Positions 40,034 to 46,966 of a stretch of 47,759 nt of DNA are shown here, in pieces (position 1 is the first letter of the stretch; each line of letters opens with the position of its first letter). The notes under the pieces are model-generated. The model saw only the letters and a program-made list of their open reading frames with translations, made no database searches and had not been told where the DNA came from. The DNA is taken from IMG/VR virus record IMGVR_UViG_3300050821_005333, positions 1-47,759 of that record; one strand, written 5' to 3'. This DNA comes from a virus. The position numbers and the translations under genes are program-made.

Positions 40034-41488
40034 TTAAAATTTATTCCGGAACAATTTCTTCAATTCGTCGTCCTGCGGATTTGGATGATGAACAGGTATC
40101 TGGTTGTCGGGAAACATGGTTGTTGCTAAATCAAGTTTGTATAACGGAGGAATTGGGTTTATATTTTGGATAACCGGCAAAAGACCGGCAACTAGATAAA
40201 TGAAAGCATCGACAAAATCATAATGACCGAGTTTTTCGCTTCTTGCGAATTCGGAGTGGCCTTGTTTCCAAATACCAAACTCCAATGACGCTATAAGCAT
40301 CTTGCAGCGCGGGTGGATAATGACTTTTCCATCTTTTACCAGTTTTCGAACCTGTGCGACCATCCATTCTTTTGCTCCTTGACCCCGTTCTTGGCTCTTT
40401 TTAATAATCGGTACAAAAGGTAACTTATGGAGCCTGGACAGATCAGCAAGAAGATTGAGATTGTTATTATCCGCAATGCGACGAATCCTAGTCTTGTTGA
40501 TTCGCTGATAGTCTGATTCAAGTTCTTTAATTCCAGCAGCCAATGCTTCACTTGTGAAATCATTTTCTTTTAGCGAGAACTCATATTCAATTATCAACTG
40601 TTGGTGAGTCCAATCCCAATATCCGAGTATCCAGGCCGTAAAATCTCTGTAGCCAATATCCAGTCCTTCAACAATCGAGTAAAACTGAAAGAAATCATCT
40701 TTCTCTATTTCTTTGACGTTCTTCAGACTATCCCATTCAGGAACTATATGGAGGGTAGAATCAACAACAAACTGCGCTAGAAACTCTCTTTTCCAAGTCG
40801 TGCTGTCTTTTCCTCCGACTTTCTTAGCGAGCCTTTCGATCTCTTCTGTAGGATAATCGGTATCGTAAATTGTAAAATGAGAGTAGGCCCCATCTGCTTG
40901 TGCGCTCTCAGCATACTTCTTAAAAGGATGATCTGGGGTCGTTGGAGGTGTTGAAGGAAGAATGATCCTTTTATGCGGATTGGTAGAACTTAAAAGCTGA
41001 GGGAGAGCTACACTATTTATAACGTCTTCGAGATCGTCAATCTGGGCAGCTTCATCTAAAATGAACAAATCTGACTTATTACCGCGAAGATTATCGAACT
41101 GTCCATTATTGGCCCCGCAAAGTTTTATATAGCTACCGTTTGGAAACACCCATTTGCTTTCGAGTTGCCGCCATGTCGGTCTCATGGCCAGAGGACAATC
41201 CTGTATGATTTGATTGAATATGGGGAGAAGAAAATCTCTTAAAGCGTTCTGATATGGGGCACCAAAGTGGATCTGGAAAGAAGGGTTCTGGATGGCCGTT
41301 TCTATGGCAATTAAACCCATTGTGAAGGTTTTGCCTAACCGCCTGGAACAATTTACAACATAGACAAGTTCTTTACTCTGCTTGATACTCTGATATATCT
41401 TCAGTTGAGCTGGTTTGAGCTTATAAAGGAGCCTGCCTTCCCGCCATGCTGTTTGTATCACTGTCGGCGAGAGCTTGGGTTTGTCCAT
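40034..41488 (-). CDS. Terminase large subunit
   Basis: The 484-residue packaging motor has an ATPase domain with Walker A CSRRLGKT (47-54) and Walker B LFILDE (141-146), a C-motif near STPPTT, then an RNase H-like nuclease domain (EGLDIGYRDFTAW with one catalytic Asp, and GHYDFVDAFIYLV with the last). The ATG overlaps the end of the terminase small subunit candidate by 68 bases. It packages DNA into the procapsid through the portal. Confidence 0.95.
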   Translation of the reverse strand: MDKPKLSPTVIQTAWREGRLLYKLKPAQLKIYQSIKQSKELVYVVNCSRRLGKTFTMGLIAIETAIQNPSFQIHFGAPYQNALRDFLLPIFNQIIQDCPLAMRPTWRQLESKWVFPNGSYIKLCGANNGQFDNLRGNKSDLFILDEAAQIDDLEDVINSVALPQLLSSTNPHKRIILPSTPPTTPDHPFKKYAESAQADGAYSHFTIYDTDYPTEEIERLAKKVGGKDSTTWKREFLAQFVVDSTLHIVPEWDSLKNVKEIEKDDFFQFYSIVEGLDIGYRDFTAWILGYWDWTHQQLIIEYEFSLKENDFTSEALAAGIKELESDYQRINKTRIRRIADNNNLNLLADLSRLHKLPFVPIIKKSQERGQGAKEWMVAQVRKLVKDGKVIIHPRCKMLIASLEFGIWKQGHSEFARSEKLGHYDFVDAFIYLVAGLLPVIQNINPIPPLYKLDLATTMFPDNQIPVHHPNPQDDELKKLFRNKF

Positions 41489-41828
41489 TTTCTATGTCCT
41501 CTAAAATTTTAAGGGCGTCTTTTTCGGAGAGAGTAACTTCTTCAGATTTATCAACGGGGGGTAAGAAGTCTTTCTTTTTTCGTTCCTCCAGCTCACATGA
41601 TTCTAAAAGTTTAATCCAAATCTTTGCCGCCATTTCAGGATTTGTCGCTTCAATGAAATTAGCAATCCTTACCAGCTTGTCAACCGGGTGGGTTCTCCAT
41701 TTGGCTAAAAGACGCCTCTTTGTATCTAGCGCGGTTTTTGTCGGGCCTTTAGGACGCCCGAGAGGGTTCGCAGAGGGCATCCCTTTTCCCCATTTAGGAT
41801 TACCCAACGGTTTGTAGTCTAGGCCCAT
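41421..41828 (-). CDS. Terminase small subunit candidate (GRPKG-type)
   Basis: The 135-residue protein has an N-terminal NPLGRPKGPTKTAL motif, a common opening of small terminase-like proteins, then a helical middle (LDTKRRLLAKWRTHPVDKLV and NPEMAAKIWIKLLESC). It overlaps the large subunit gene and directly precedes it. The motif also appears in unrelated proteins, so the assignment rests mostly on position. It would recognise the packaging site. Confidence 0.65.
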   Translation of the reverse strand: MGLDYKPLGNPKWGKGMPSANPLGRPKGPTKTALDTKRRLLAKWRTHPVDKLVRIANFIEATNPEMAAKIWIKLLESCELEERKKKDFLPPVDKSEEVTLSEKDALKILEDIENGQTQALADSDTNSMAGRQAPL

Positions 41829-42019
41829 TTTATACCTATACGATGCGGGTAATTCGACGGAGACTTACAAAGCGGACAACGGTTACAAATAGGGCAAGGT
41901 CGCAAATAAGGCTTTGGTTCTTTGGCTGCATTCCTAGAAAAATCTAGAAGCTCAGGCCGAGGATGGCAAGAAAGGCAAGGGTCCCCAACACAATTATGTA
42001 GTGGAACCACATCAGGCAT
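41819..42019 (-). CDS. Small cysteine-rich zinc protein
   Basis: The 66-residue product has CVGDPCLSCHPRPEL and a second cluster CPICNRCPLCKS. Together seven or more cysteines suggest two zinc sites. It overlaps both neighbours. No family or role is recognised; the location just ahead of the terminase genes suggests involvement in packaging or regulation. Confidence 0.6.
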   Translation of the reverse strand: MPDVVPLHNCVGDPCLSCHPRPELLDFSRNAAKEPKPYLRPCPICNRCPLCKSPSNYPHRIGIKWA

Positions 42020-42395
42020 TTGGCTTGTATTCTACAGGAGATTTTTGCTTTTGCATTTTAACGAATTCAAGTTCTATCTGTGCAAGCAGCATAAACAACT
42101 CTTGTCCTGTTTTAATTTCGATTAGTTCGTGCGGGTTTTGAACCAGGTAGAGCACCCCGAATAAACCGGCAGAAACATCGTTCAGAGAAACAGAAGCAGA
42201 TTTAGCGTCCGGACTAAGTATCAACTCCGCTAAGGTTGAAACCGCCTTCTTTTCGACCCATGCTCTAAGTCGAGGAATGAATCGCCGTTCTAGCCAAGAG
42301 GGGCGGTAGTGCATCTGGTAGTTGAAAAGGAAGGTGTGGAAACTTTTTAAAGCGAGAAGGTTGTTGATAGTGACCGACGTGCCGAAAGTCAACAC
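42012..42395 (-). CDS. Unknown protein of 127 residues
   Basis: It starts with a GTG (42395) preceded by AGGAGGGG, and that start overlaps the stop of the upstream gene. The product is helical with a basic middle (YRPSWLERRFIPRLRAWVEK) and a C-terminal helix (GQELFMLLAQIELEFVKMQK). No family is recognised; it belongs to a run of small genes ahead of terminase. Confidence 0.6.
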   Translation of the reverse strand: MLTFGTSVTINNLLALKSFHTFLFNYQMHYRPSWLERRFIPRLRAWVEKKAVSTLAELILSPDAKSASVSLNDVSAGLFGVLYLVQNPHELIEIKTGQELFMLLAQIELEFVKMQKQKSPVEYKPNA

Positions 42396-42706
42396 GGTTC
42401 CCCTCCTTTTTTTCTTTGGCTAGCGCTTATTTCCTCTTGCATAAAGTCGTCTAAATTTTTCTCGTTCAGTTTTGCCATACGGTACCCGTGTTTATATCCT
42501 CTAGTTTCTGCCTCATATATGAGCTTGGCAAAATAGTCTTGTTGTCCGAACCATTTCCAGGCGACCCACAGGCGGCGAAGATAATGGACAAAAACATTAA
42601 GGGGGATGGGGTAACAAACCGCCGCTAGGATATCGTACCTCATATAAGCAATCCCATAGCCTTTCGGCATTAGTTCCATGTCTCCTACCAATTTTTTTAA
42701 GGCCAT
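42389..42706 (-). CDS. Unknown aromatic-rich protein of 105 residues
   Basis: The product is rich in aromatic residues and partly hydrophobic (YGIAYMRYDILAAVCYPIPL, VFVHYLRRLWVAWKWFGQQD), then basic and helical. It may associate with membranes. It lies in the small-gene block before terminase; no family is recognised. Confidence 0.6.
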   Translation of the reverse strand: MALKKLVGDMELMPKGYGIAYMRYDILAAVCYPIPLNVFVHYLRRLWVAWKWFGQQDYFAKLIYEAETRGYKHGYRMAKLNEKNLDDFMQEEISASQRKKGGEPC

Positions 42707-42707
42707 A

Positions 42708-42959
42708 TCAGAACCCTCTTACACTAATTCCGTGCTCGATGGTGACGATTCTGGCATTGAGATCCTGTATCTGTCTCTTGGTTTCTTCTGGAATCCCCGG
42801 CTTCGCCGCCACGACAGATTTCATAGCAATGTATTCTTTCGCTGCAAGCACAATAAGAGAAGCAACCACGGCATAACTTAACGCCGCGCTACGTTGCCAG
42901 ATACTGAGCCCTAACAAAACGATGGTGACGGCATGACTGAAATATTTTTCAAGATTCAT
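42708..42959 (-). CDS. Small membrane protein
   Basis: GGAGG lies 7-11 bases before the ATG. The 83 residues have two hydrophobic segments (AVTIVLLGLSIWQ and ALSYAVVASLIVLAAK) and a C-terminal coiled-coil-like helix (EETKRQIQDLNARIVTIEHG). It could be a holin-accessory or superinfection-type protein; evidence is limited to topology. Confidence 0.6.
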   Translation of the reverse strand: MNLEKYFSHAVTIVLLGLSIWQRSAALSYAVVASLIVLAAKEYIAMKSVVAAKPGIPEETKRQIQDLNARIVTIEHGISVRGF

Positions 42960-42980
42960 TTTGACCTCCTCAAGTCGAAT

Positions 42981-43229
42981 TCAGAATGCTGAAACTTGTG
43001 TATAAGTGCCAATAGTAGACCCGCTAGGTACGCTTCTTTGGAACCCCAACATGGCGGGAGAAGTCTGTGCTCCTACAAGATTACCGGATGAGTCCACTTG
43101 ATCTAAGTCAGGATTGTCGAACACAACTAAATTTGCTGTGGTATCTCCGTTGATGGAAACTACAAGAGCTGGTCTGTCTTTGGCCGTGTCTACGTGGAGG
43201 GCGACAACCGAGCCGATTTGTATAGCCAT
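42981..43229 (-). CDS. Tandem paralogue 2 of a small beta-rich protein
   Basis: The 82-residue product MAIQIGSVVALHVDTAKDRP continues ALVVSINGDTTANLVVFDNP. It is very similar to the gene at 43246 over nearly its whole length; this copy has an extra VGAQTSPAM insertion near the centre. It looks like a small SH3-like barrel. Function unknown; probably a recent tandem duplication. Confidence 0.65.
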   Translation of the reverse strand: MAIQIGSVVALHVDTAKDRPALVVSINGDTTANLVVFDNPDLDQVDSSGNLVGAQTSPAMLGFQRSVPSGSTIGTYTQVSAF

Positions 43230-43245
43230 TAAAATGTCTCCTTAT

Positions 43246-43482
43246 TCAAAAACTAGAAATTTGTGTGAATTGACCAAGTCCGCTACCGGAGGCCACACTG
43301 CGCTGGAACCCCATTAGGACAGAACCCACCATACTCCCCCCAGCATCCACCCTATCCAAGTCTGGGTTCTCATAAACAATGAGGTTTGCGGTGGTGTCCC
43401 CATTAATGGAGACGACCAAAGCAGGACGGTCTTTACCGGTGTTCACATGATAGGCCACGACTGATCCTATTTGAATTGCCAT
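43246..43482 (-). CDS. Tandem paralogue 1 of a small beta-rich protein
   Basis: The 78-residue product MAIQIGSVVAYHVNTGKDRP continues ALVVSINGDTTANLIVYENP and ends FTQISSF. It is the upstream copy of the pair with 42981. DNA in the first two-thirds is still recognisably alike with mostly synonymous changes, showing that both copies are kept. Role unknown; a virion or DNA-associated barrel is possible. Confidence 0.65.
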   Translation of the reverse strand: MAIQIGSVVAYHVNTGKDRPALVVSINGDTTANLIVYENPDLDRVDAGGSMVGSVLMGFQRSVASGSGLGQFTQISSF

Positions 43483-43494
43483 TGAGGTGATCCT

Positions 43495-43686
43495 TTACTG
43501 TAAACTAACAACTGTAACTGATGCTACGGTATGGATAAACAGATTAATTAATGATATTATAATGCGCTTAAATAGATATAAGTCTTCGTGTGTCTGGGGG
43601 CACTGGTAGGGTTTTTCATCCCCCTCAAGGAATGGACCATACTGGGGGCCTACCATCCATTGATTCTCAATCATTTCCGTATGCAT
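43495..43686 (-). CDS. Possible small protein with C-terminal membrane helix
   Basis: The frame gives 63 residues (MHTEMIENQWMVGPQYGPFL) with a hydrophobic C-terminal segment (IIISLINLFIHTVASVTVVS). The ribosome binding site is weak, so both the start (43686 or the internal Met at 43671) and the gene itself are less certain. It lies 46 bases after the -10 of the promoter at 43732-43761. Confidence 0.45.
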   Translation of the reverse strand: MHTEMIENQWMVGPQYGPFLEGDEKPYQCPQTHEDLYLFKRIIISLINLFIHTVASVTVVSLQ

Positions 43687-43731
43687 CTTGCTCTAGGGCG
43701 AAATCTGGGGTATCTTACTATGGTCAACCCA

Positions 43732-43761
43732 ATTATGCTATTTTCGCTAATTGATTGTCAA
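43732..43761 (-). promoter_or_regulatory. Sigma-70-type promoter for the leftward module
   Basis: On the minus strand, a perfect TTGACA (43756-43761) is followed after 18 bases by CATAAT (43732-43737). It lies over the 3' end of the small basic gene 43733-43909, and would drive the tandem paralogues and the genes downstream. Confidence 0.65.
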
Positions 43762-43909
43762 CCACTTTCGTAGGTTTTAGACTCGTTCCGAACACCTTAC
43801 GCAAAAGCATATACCGTTTGATTTCTTTCCGTATTAAAAGACGGCCATTGATACTTGCCATCCTAAGTTTATGCCATTCCTTTAACCTAGATTGTCTGGA
43901 CGTTTTCAC
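43733..43909 (-). CDS. Small very basic protein with GTG start
   Basis: The GTG overlaps the TGA of the upstream gene, with GAGG about 8 bases upstream. The 58-residue product is strongly basic (VKTSRQSRLKEWHKLRMASI, then NGRLLIRKEIKRYMLLRKVF) and could bind nucleic acid. No family is recognised. The promoter for the genes downstream overlaps its 3' end. Confidence 0.6.
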   Translation of the reverse strand: MKTSRQSRLKEWHKLRMASINGRLLIRKEIKRYMLLRKVFGTSLKPTKVVDNQLAKIA

Positions 43910-44166
43910 TGAACAACCTCGGCTTCTATGGCCTTCGGCGCTTCCTTGGACGGCAAGGCAGCCTGTAAAACCTCTTTCTGGTTATGGACAGAAGCATCAA
44001 AGCCTTTCAGCCATCCTTGCACTTCAGCAACGGCACCAGCGTATTCGCCTTTAATGTTCGTCTCGTTTATGATGGAGAGACAATTGCCAATGAGCCTTGT
44101 AAGATTTGTAAGTTCTGTAAGTTTGGTTTGGAGCTCTGCGACGGCCTTCTCTGAGTCAATAGCCAT
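43906..44166 (-). CDS. First gene of the leftward module, helical unknown protein
   Basis: GAGGAGG is a strong ribosome binding site before the ATG. The 86-residue protein is helical (MAIDSEKAVAELQTKLTELT, NLTRLIGNCLSIINETNIKG) with a Pro/Glu-rich acidic tail. No family is recognised. It is the first gene downstream of the divergent control region, so it should be transcribed early in the leftward unit. Confidence 0.7.
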   Translation of the reverse strand: MAIDSEKAVAELQTKLTELTNLTRLIGNCLSIINETNIKGEYAGAVAEVQGWLKGFDASVHNQKEVLQAALPSKEAPKAIEAEVVQ

Positions 44167-44314
44167 TTTGTTATTTCCTCCTCAAGAAACAACTTCTGCC
44201 AATAAATTCTTTGTTATATTCATTCTTTCAAAAAGCTACTACGTTCGTTTAATTAACTAAGTAAGTGTTTACTAAGTTCGATAAAGTACCTTTACGGCTT
44301 ACTGCTTTACTTCT

Positions 44315-44329
44315 TTGCCAATTTGGCAA
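44315..44329. promoter_or_regulatory. Perfect 7-1-7 palindrome, candidate operator
   Basis: TTGCCAA-T-TTGGCAA is a perfect inverted repeat of 7 bp around one base, 150 bases upstream of the leftward start codon at 44166. Such dyads are typical of operators bound by small dimeric HTH proteins. A GAGTG/CACTC hairpin directly follows. No regulator for it is identified in the window. Confidence 0.45.
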
Positions 44330-44774
44330 GAGTGTTTTTTGCACTCCACAGTCTCTTAAAGGCACAGATCACCAATATTTAAAGTAAGCTGCTTATTTAA
44401 GCTTTAGATTCTAAGTGAGGGCCGCGAAGTTTCAAAACGTAGCGGACCGAATGCCTCTTAGCCTAACAGCCTTTACCAAAAAATACTTTGTCTTTCTTAG
44501 TATTTCTTTCTTTTTCTTTTAAATGCTTTTACTGCATCTTATTGTCTTAGGCTTTACCTTTAGGTTCATTCTTTTTGGCGCGAAAAGGGGTTAACAACCC
44601 GCTAAAGATTGATATCGAACGATTTTGCGTTCGCTAGGGCGCTTTTTACTCACTTGCCAAGAAAGACCGGCTTGCCGTGTTAGATAGCAGTTCCGCCGGT
44701 TCGAGTATCTTACATATTTCAGGGCCTTTGTAACAACAAAGCGCAATAGTGCAACATCGCCAAATAGTATGAAC

Positions 44775-44878
44775 TTCATTCTAGTCTTCTGACCAGGAGC
44801 TTGTTCTAGGCCTTTGTGAGCCGTGGGGAAGCCTGATGCAAAAGGCTAGAATGAAATCCACTTTGAGTGGGGGTTTTT
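44775..44878 (+). ncRNA. Candidate small RNA closed by a 10-bp helix, with intrinsic terminator
   Basis: TTCATTCTAG (44775-44784) and CTAGAATGAA (44846-44855) are perfect 10-bp inverted repeats with a 61-base interior that can fold further (AGGC/GCCT arms). Directly after comes CCACT-TTG-AGTGG (44858-44870) and GGGTTTTT, an intrinsic terminator on the plus strand. Nothing codes here, so a terminator at this place suggests a short untranslated transcript. No promoter could be fixed by eye. Confidence 0.45.
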
Positions 44879-45058
44879 ACAATGCCCCCTCTTTATATAC
44901 AGCTCATTAAGCCATTTTATAGACAAACTATTTACAAACTTGTTGGTAATCAACTGTTAAAATCTAGAATCCGTTGTAGCTTTGGTTTTTGTGTAAATTA
45001 TTTGTAACAGTGAAAGAAAGCCCTTGAAATTGGCAAGGACTGGAGGTAATTTTAAGCT

Positions 45059-45214
45059 ATGGAACAGCTCATTGAGAGGTTCAAAGAAGGGGCGTTAGAA
45101 GCAAGCCTTTCCCAGTTGCCTTTTAAATGGGTCCAGAACGCCCTAGAATCGTCTCAGATGGACGAAAGCACCACCATTGATCTCTTACTTAAAGAGAAAT
45201 TCAAGACCTTATAA
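45059..45214 (+). CDS. Small helical protein, first rightward gene
   Basis: GGAGG precedes the ATG by about 12 bases. The 51 residues (MEQLIERFKEGALEASLSQL, then WVQNALESSQMDESTTIDLL) look wholly helical. No family is recognised. It is the first gene of the rightward unit downstream of the divergent region. Confidence 0.6.
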   Translation: MEQLIERFKEGALEASLSQLPFKWVQNALESSQMDESTTIDLLLKEKFKTL

Positions 45215-45222
45215 GGGGCTTT

Positions 45223-45360
45223 ATGAAATTCATAAGAGAAATTGGTTTACCGAACATTACTGACCTAGAAATCAATAGGCTTGATCAATTCGGGTTTGTA
45301 TTGGTCTGGAAAGAAGATTCAATAGAAATATGGGTTGAAAAGAACCCGAGTGAAAAATAA
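45223..45360 (+). CDS. Small protein, unknown
   Basis: The 45-residue frame (MKFIREIGLPNITDLEINRL, then FGFVLVWKEDSIEIWVEK) starts 8 bases after the previous stop with AAGGGG upstream. It has a plausible helix then beta-hairpin. The next gene has its own promoter starting right after the stop. Confidence 0.55.
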   Translation: MKFIREIGLPNITDLEINRLDQFGFVLVWKEDSIEIWVEKNPSEK

Positions 45361-45363
45361 CCC

Positions 45364-45392
45364 TTGACAAAAGTAAAAAGTGGGGATATAAA
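45364..45392 (+). promoter_or_regulatory. Strong sigma-70-type promoter
   Basis: TTGACA (45364-45369), 17 bases, TATAAA (45387-45392). Both hexamers and the spacing are near consensus. It lies 36 bases before the ATG of the truncated MNLK-family gene and probably drives the early block that includes the gene at 45520. Confidence 0.8.
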
Positions 45393-45428
45393 AGGGAAGA
45401 ACGAAATTGCAGGAAAGGAGATATCACA

Positions 45429-45518
45429 ATGAACCTTAAACAAATCGGATCAAACATGACGGAAATTGAAGTCGGAGATAAATCGGTGCTCGACCATCTA
45501 CTCGACGGGGTGAAATAA
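45429..45518 (+). CDS. Internally deleted copy of the MNLKxIxxNMTE family
   Basis: The 29-residue product is MNLKQIGSNMTEIEVGDKSV followed by LDHLLDGVK. Its start matches the full-length gene at 47192 (MNLKPIKANMTELTVGDNRI) and its end (DHLLDGVK) matches the end of that gene (DNLVK), but about 50 central residues are missing. AAGGAG precedes the ATG. It may be a decayed copy, or kept as a short leader peptide for the gene 2 bases downstream. Confidence 0.6.
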   Translation: MNLKQIGSNMTEIEVGDKSVLDHLLDGVK

Positions 45519-45519
45519 C

Positions 45520-46146
45520 ATGAAAACGCTAATGAAAGTCGAAACATGGTTGCCGGTCTTCTCAGGATTCTACGGGACTGTTTGGGAAACCGACCGCGAT
45601 TGGGAAAACGAAATTGAATGGATCAATGAAAAACGTGCGAAAAAGAATCTAGCGCCGGTGACTCAGGATGATATCGAATGGGATTATAAAGGGTATCACG
45701 ACCAAGTAGCAAAGGGTGCAACGCGATGGATCGGTGAGATGTTAAAAACGGCCGGTTTCATTTCCGATTACGCCTTTCAAGATTTGCGCTCCCCCCGTGA
45801 ATACAATTTCACGAATGACGCGATAGACGTACAATTTACCTTAAGCGGTTCGGATTATGTACGCATTGCGCGATACCTAGCAGAGCATTCCGAAAAGTTC
45901 GCGAAGTATATCGCTGATAAATATACATCGGGTCCGGGTTTCATTTCGTCTTACTCAAATAATGCGGTGGAATGGATGGCGGACCTAACGGAGACGTTAG
46001 AACATGAGCACAAATTAGGATCGGTCCTTAACTTCATTCTCGAAAACGAGGATAAAGAAATTGAAATGACAATGTATGAAGACCTGCACGGTAACGGCGT
46101 GATACTTCAGGCAAAGAACTATGACGCATTGACGGAGGGTAAATAA
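45520..46146 (+). CDS. Conserved phage protein, possible antirestriction-type
   Basis: The 208-residue protein has the pattern of a widespread phage family: an N-terminal KVETWLPVFSGFYGTVWETD, then DDIEWDYKGYHDQVAKGATR, the conserved SPREYNFTNDAIDVQ and YTSGPGFISSYSNNAVEW. Relatives are sometimes labelled antirestriction proteins, but the basis is weak as far as I know. It is acidic, as DNA mimics often are. It has a strong promoter upstream, which fits an early-expressed function. Confidence 0.6.
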   Translation: MKTLMKVETWLPVFSGFYGTVWETDRDWENEIEWINEKRAKKNLAPVTQDDIEWDYKGYHDQVAKGATRWIGEMLKTAGFISDYAFQDLRSPREYNFTNDAIDVQFTLSGSDYVRIARYLAEHSEKFAKYIADKYTSGPGFISSYSNNAVEWMADLTETLEHEHKLGSVLNFILENEDKEIEMTMYEDLHGNGVILQAKNYDALTEGK

Positions 46147-46147
46147 C

Positions 46148-46222
46148 ATGAATAAACCAGAAAGACACGGATGGGAAGTAGTGAGACTCCCGAATGGTGA
46201 GTTTCAATGGGTGCTCCGATGA
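46148..46222 (+). CDS. 24-residue peptide, uncertain
   Basis: The frame MNKPERHGWEVVRLPNGEFQ ends WVLR and overlaps the ATG of the next small gene (ATGA). GAGGG lies upstream of the ATG. The beta-hairpin-like sequence (WEVVRLPNGEFQWVL) suggests a real, tiny product; similar short peptides occur in phage, but the size makes this tentative. Confidence 0.45.
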   Translation: MNKPERHGWEVVRLPNGEFQWVLR

Positions 46223-46356
46223 TTTATTTAGCGGCTTGCATAATCGTCGGATGGTTCATAATTAAAATTGTACTACCCTTTAGCTTAGGTTTCTTAATGG
46301 GCGTCGTTGATGCTGGAAGAGTAGCTAAAGGCAAACAACCCTTCGTGGGAAGGTAA
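46219..46356 (+). CDS. Small membrane peptide
   Basis: The ATG overlaps the previous stop. The 45 residues begin with a hydrophobic helix (MIYLAACIIVGWFIIKIVLP) that continues FSLGFLMGVVDAG, then a short basic tail (RVAKGKQPFVGR). One or two membrane passes are likely. Function unknown. Confidence 0.55.
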   Translation: MIYLAACIIVGWFIIKIVLPFSLGFLMGVVDAGRVAKGKQPFVGR

Positions 46357-46372
46357 CTTCTAGGAGGACAAT

Positions 46373-46612
46373 ATGGTTAATCAAGAGTCGGAATTTATCG
46401 GATTCCAGGAGTGCCCGGGGCTTAAACCGGTACCTCTCTTCAATATCACTAAAAAACTGCATCCTAGGTTTGGCAGTACAGTGTCGGCGTTGACCTTAGA
46501 AAAGGAAGGGCTGAAAATTCCGGCGTTCCTTCCCTTCGAAACTTGGAAGCATGAACAGGACAGCCGGGAGCATATATCAAAAAGCCATCGCCCAAGCGGA
46601 GGAAAAAAGTGA
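46373..46612 (+). CDS. Unknown protein of 79 residues
   Basis: AGGAGG lies 7 bases before the ATG. The product (FIGFQECPGLKPVPLFNITK, then EKEGLKIPAFLPFETWKHEQ) has a hydrophobic, Pro-rich centre and a polar basic C-terminus. It overlaps the next start. No family is recognised. Confidence 0.6.
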   Translation: MVNQESEFIGFQECPGLKPVPLFNITKKLHPRFGSTVSALTLEKEGLKIPAFLPFETWKHEQDSREHISKSHRPSGGKK

Positions 46613-46965
46613 ATAAATTTTTAGAACGGTTTAAACAAGTTTGTAAAGACATTGACAAGGGTCCTAAGCAAGAGATACCGAACATTGCGGACATTCCAAT
46701 GGTCCGTTATAACATCCATCGTCGGTCCTTACCGGTAGGGCTTGATAAACCAGTGGCGTTCTTTCTCACCAAGCCGGAAGCTTCTATGCTTGCTAGGTCA
46801 TTGAAGGCTCGGACACTGGATAACGGGTCCGTCATCTATTATGATGTGGTTGCGAATACAGGTAATGAGTCTGTGTACCCTCGGGGCGGGCAGATTGTGA
46901 TTGAACGAGGCTTTGGTGACCTAGTGGTGGAAGAAAAGCTGGTTGATGTTGCATGGGTGGGATGA
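46609..46965 (+). CDS. Unknown protein of 118 residues, GTG start
   Basis: GCGGAGGA precedes the GTG, which overlaps the preceding stop. The product has a basic helix (NKFLERFKQVCKDIDKG), then a beta-rich domain (GSVIYYDVVANTG, RGGQIVIERGFGDLVVEEKL). No family is recognised. Confidence 0.6.
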   Translation: MNKFLERFKQVCKDIDKGPKQEIPNIADIPMVRYNIHRRSLPVGLDKPVAFFLTKPEASMLARSLKARTLDNGSVIYYDVVANTGNESVYPRGGQIVIERGFGDLVVEEKLVDVAWVG

Positions 46966-46966
46966 C

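Larger units (their letters stand above)
44167..45058. promoter_or_regulatory. Divergent noncoding control region with many inverted repeats
   Basis: About 890 bases lie between leftward and rightward modules with no well supported gene. It contains the palindrome at 44315-44329, GAGTG/CACTC (44330-44346), GGGTT/AACCC near 44588-44600, CGAACG/CGTTCG near 44617-44634, CTTTGT/ACAAAG near 44726-44741, and the paired repeat plus terminator at 44775-44878. Clear consensus promoters were not found here by eye. The region probably holds promoters, operators, possibly an origin or packaging site. Confidence 0.5.

Noticed and set aside
44640-44740. A tRNA on the plus strand around GCCGGTTCGAGT (44694-44705)
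   Set aside because: The T-loop-like TTCGAGT is not flanked by complementary stem strands, and no D-arm or anticodon arm fits. The GCCGGT/ACCGGC pair is only a spaced inverted repeat.
44591-44779. 62-codon minus-strand ORF in the divergent region
   Set aside because: Its ribosome binding site is weak, its sequence is unremarkable, and it runs through several perfect inverted repeats and ends in the 10-bp stem of the candidate small RNA. More likely a chance frame.
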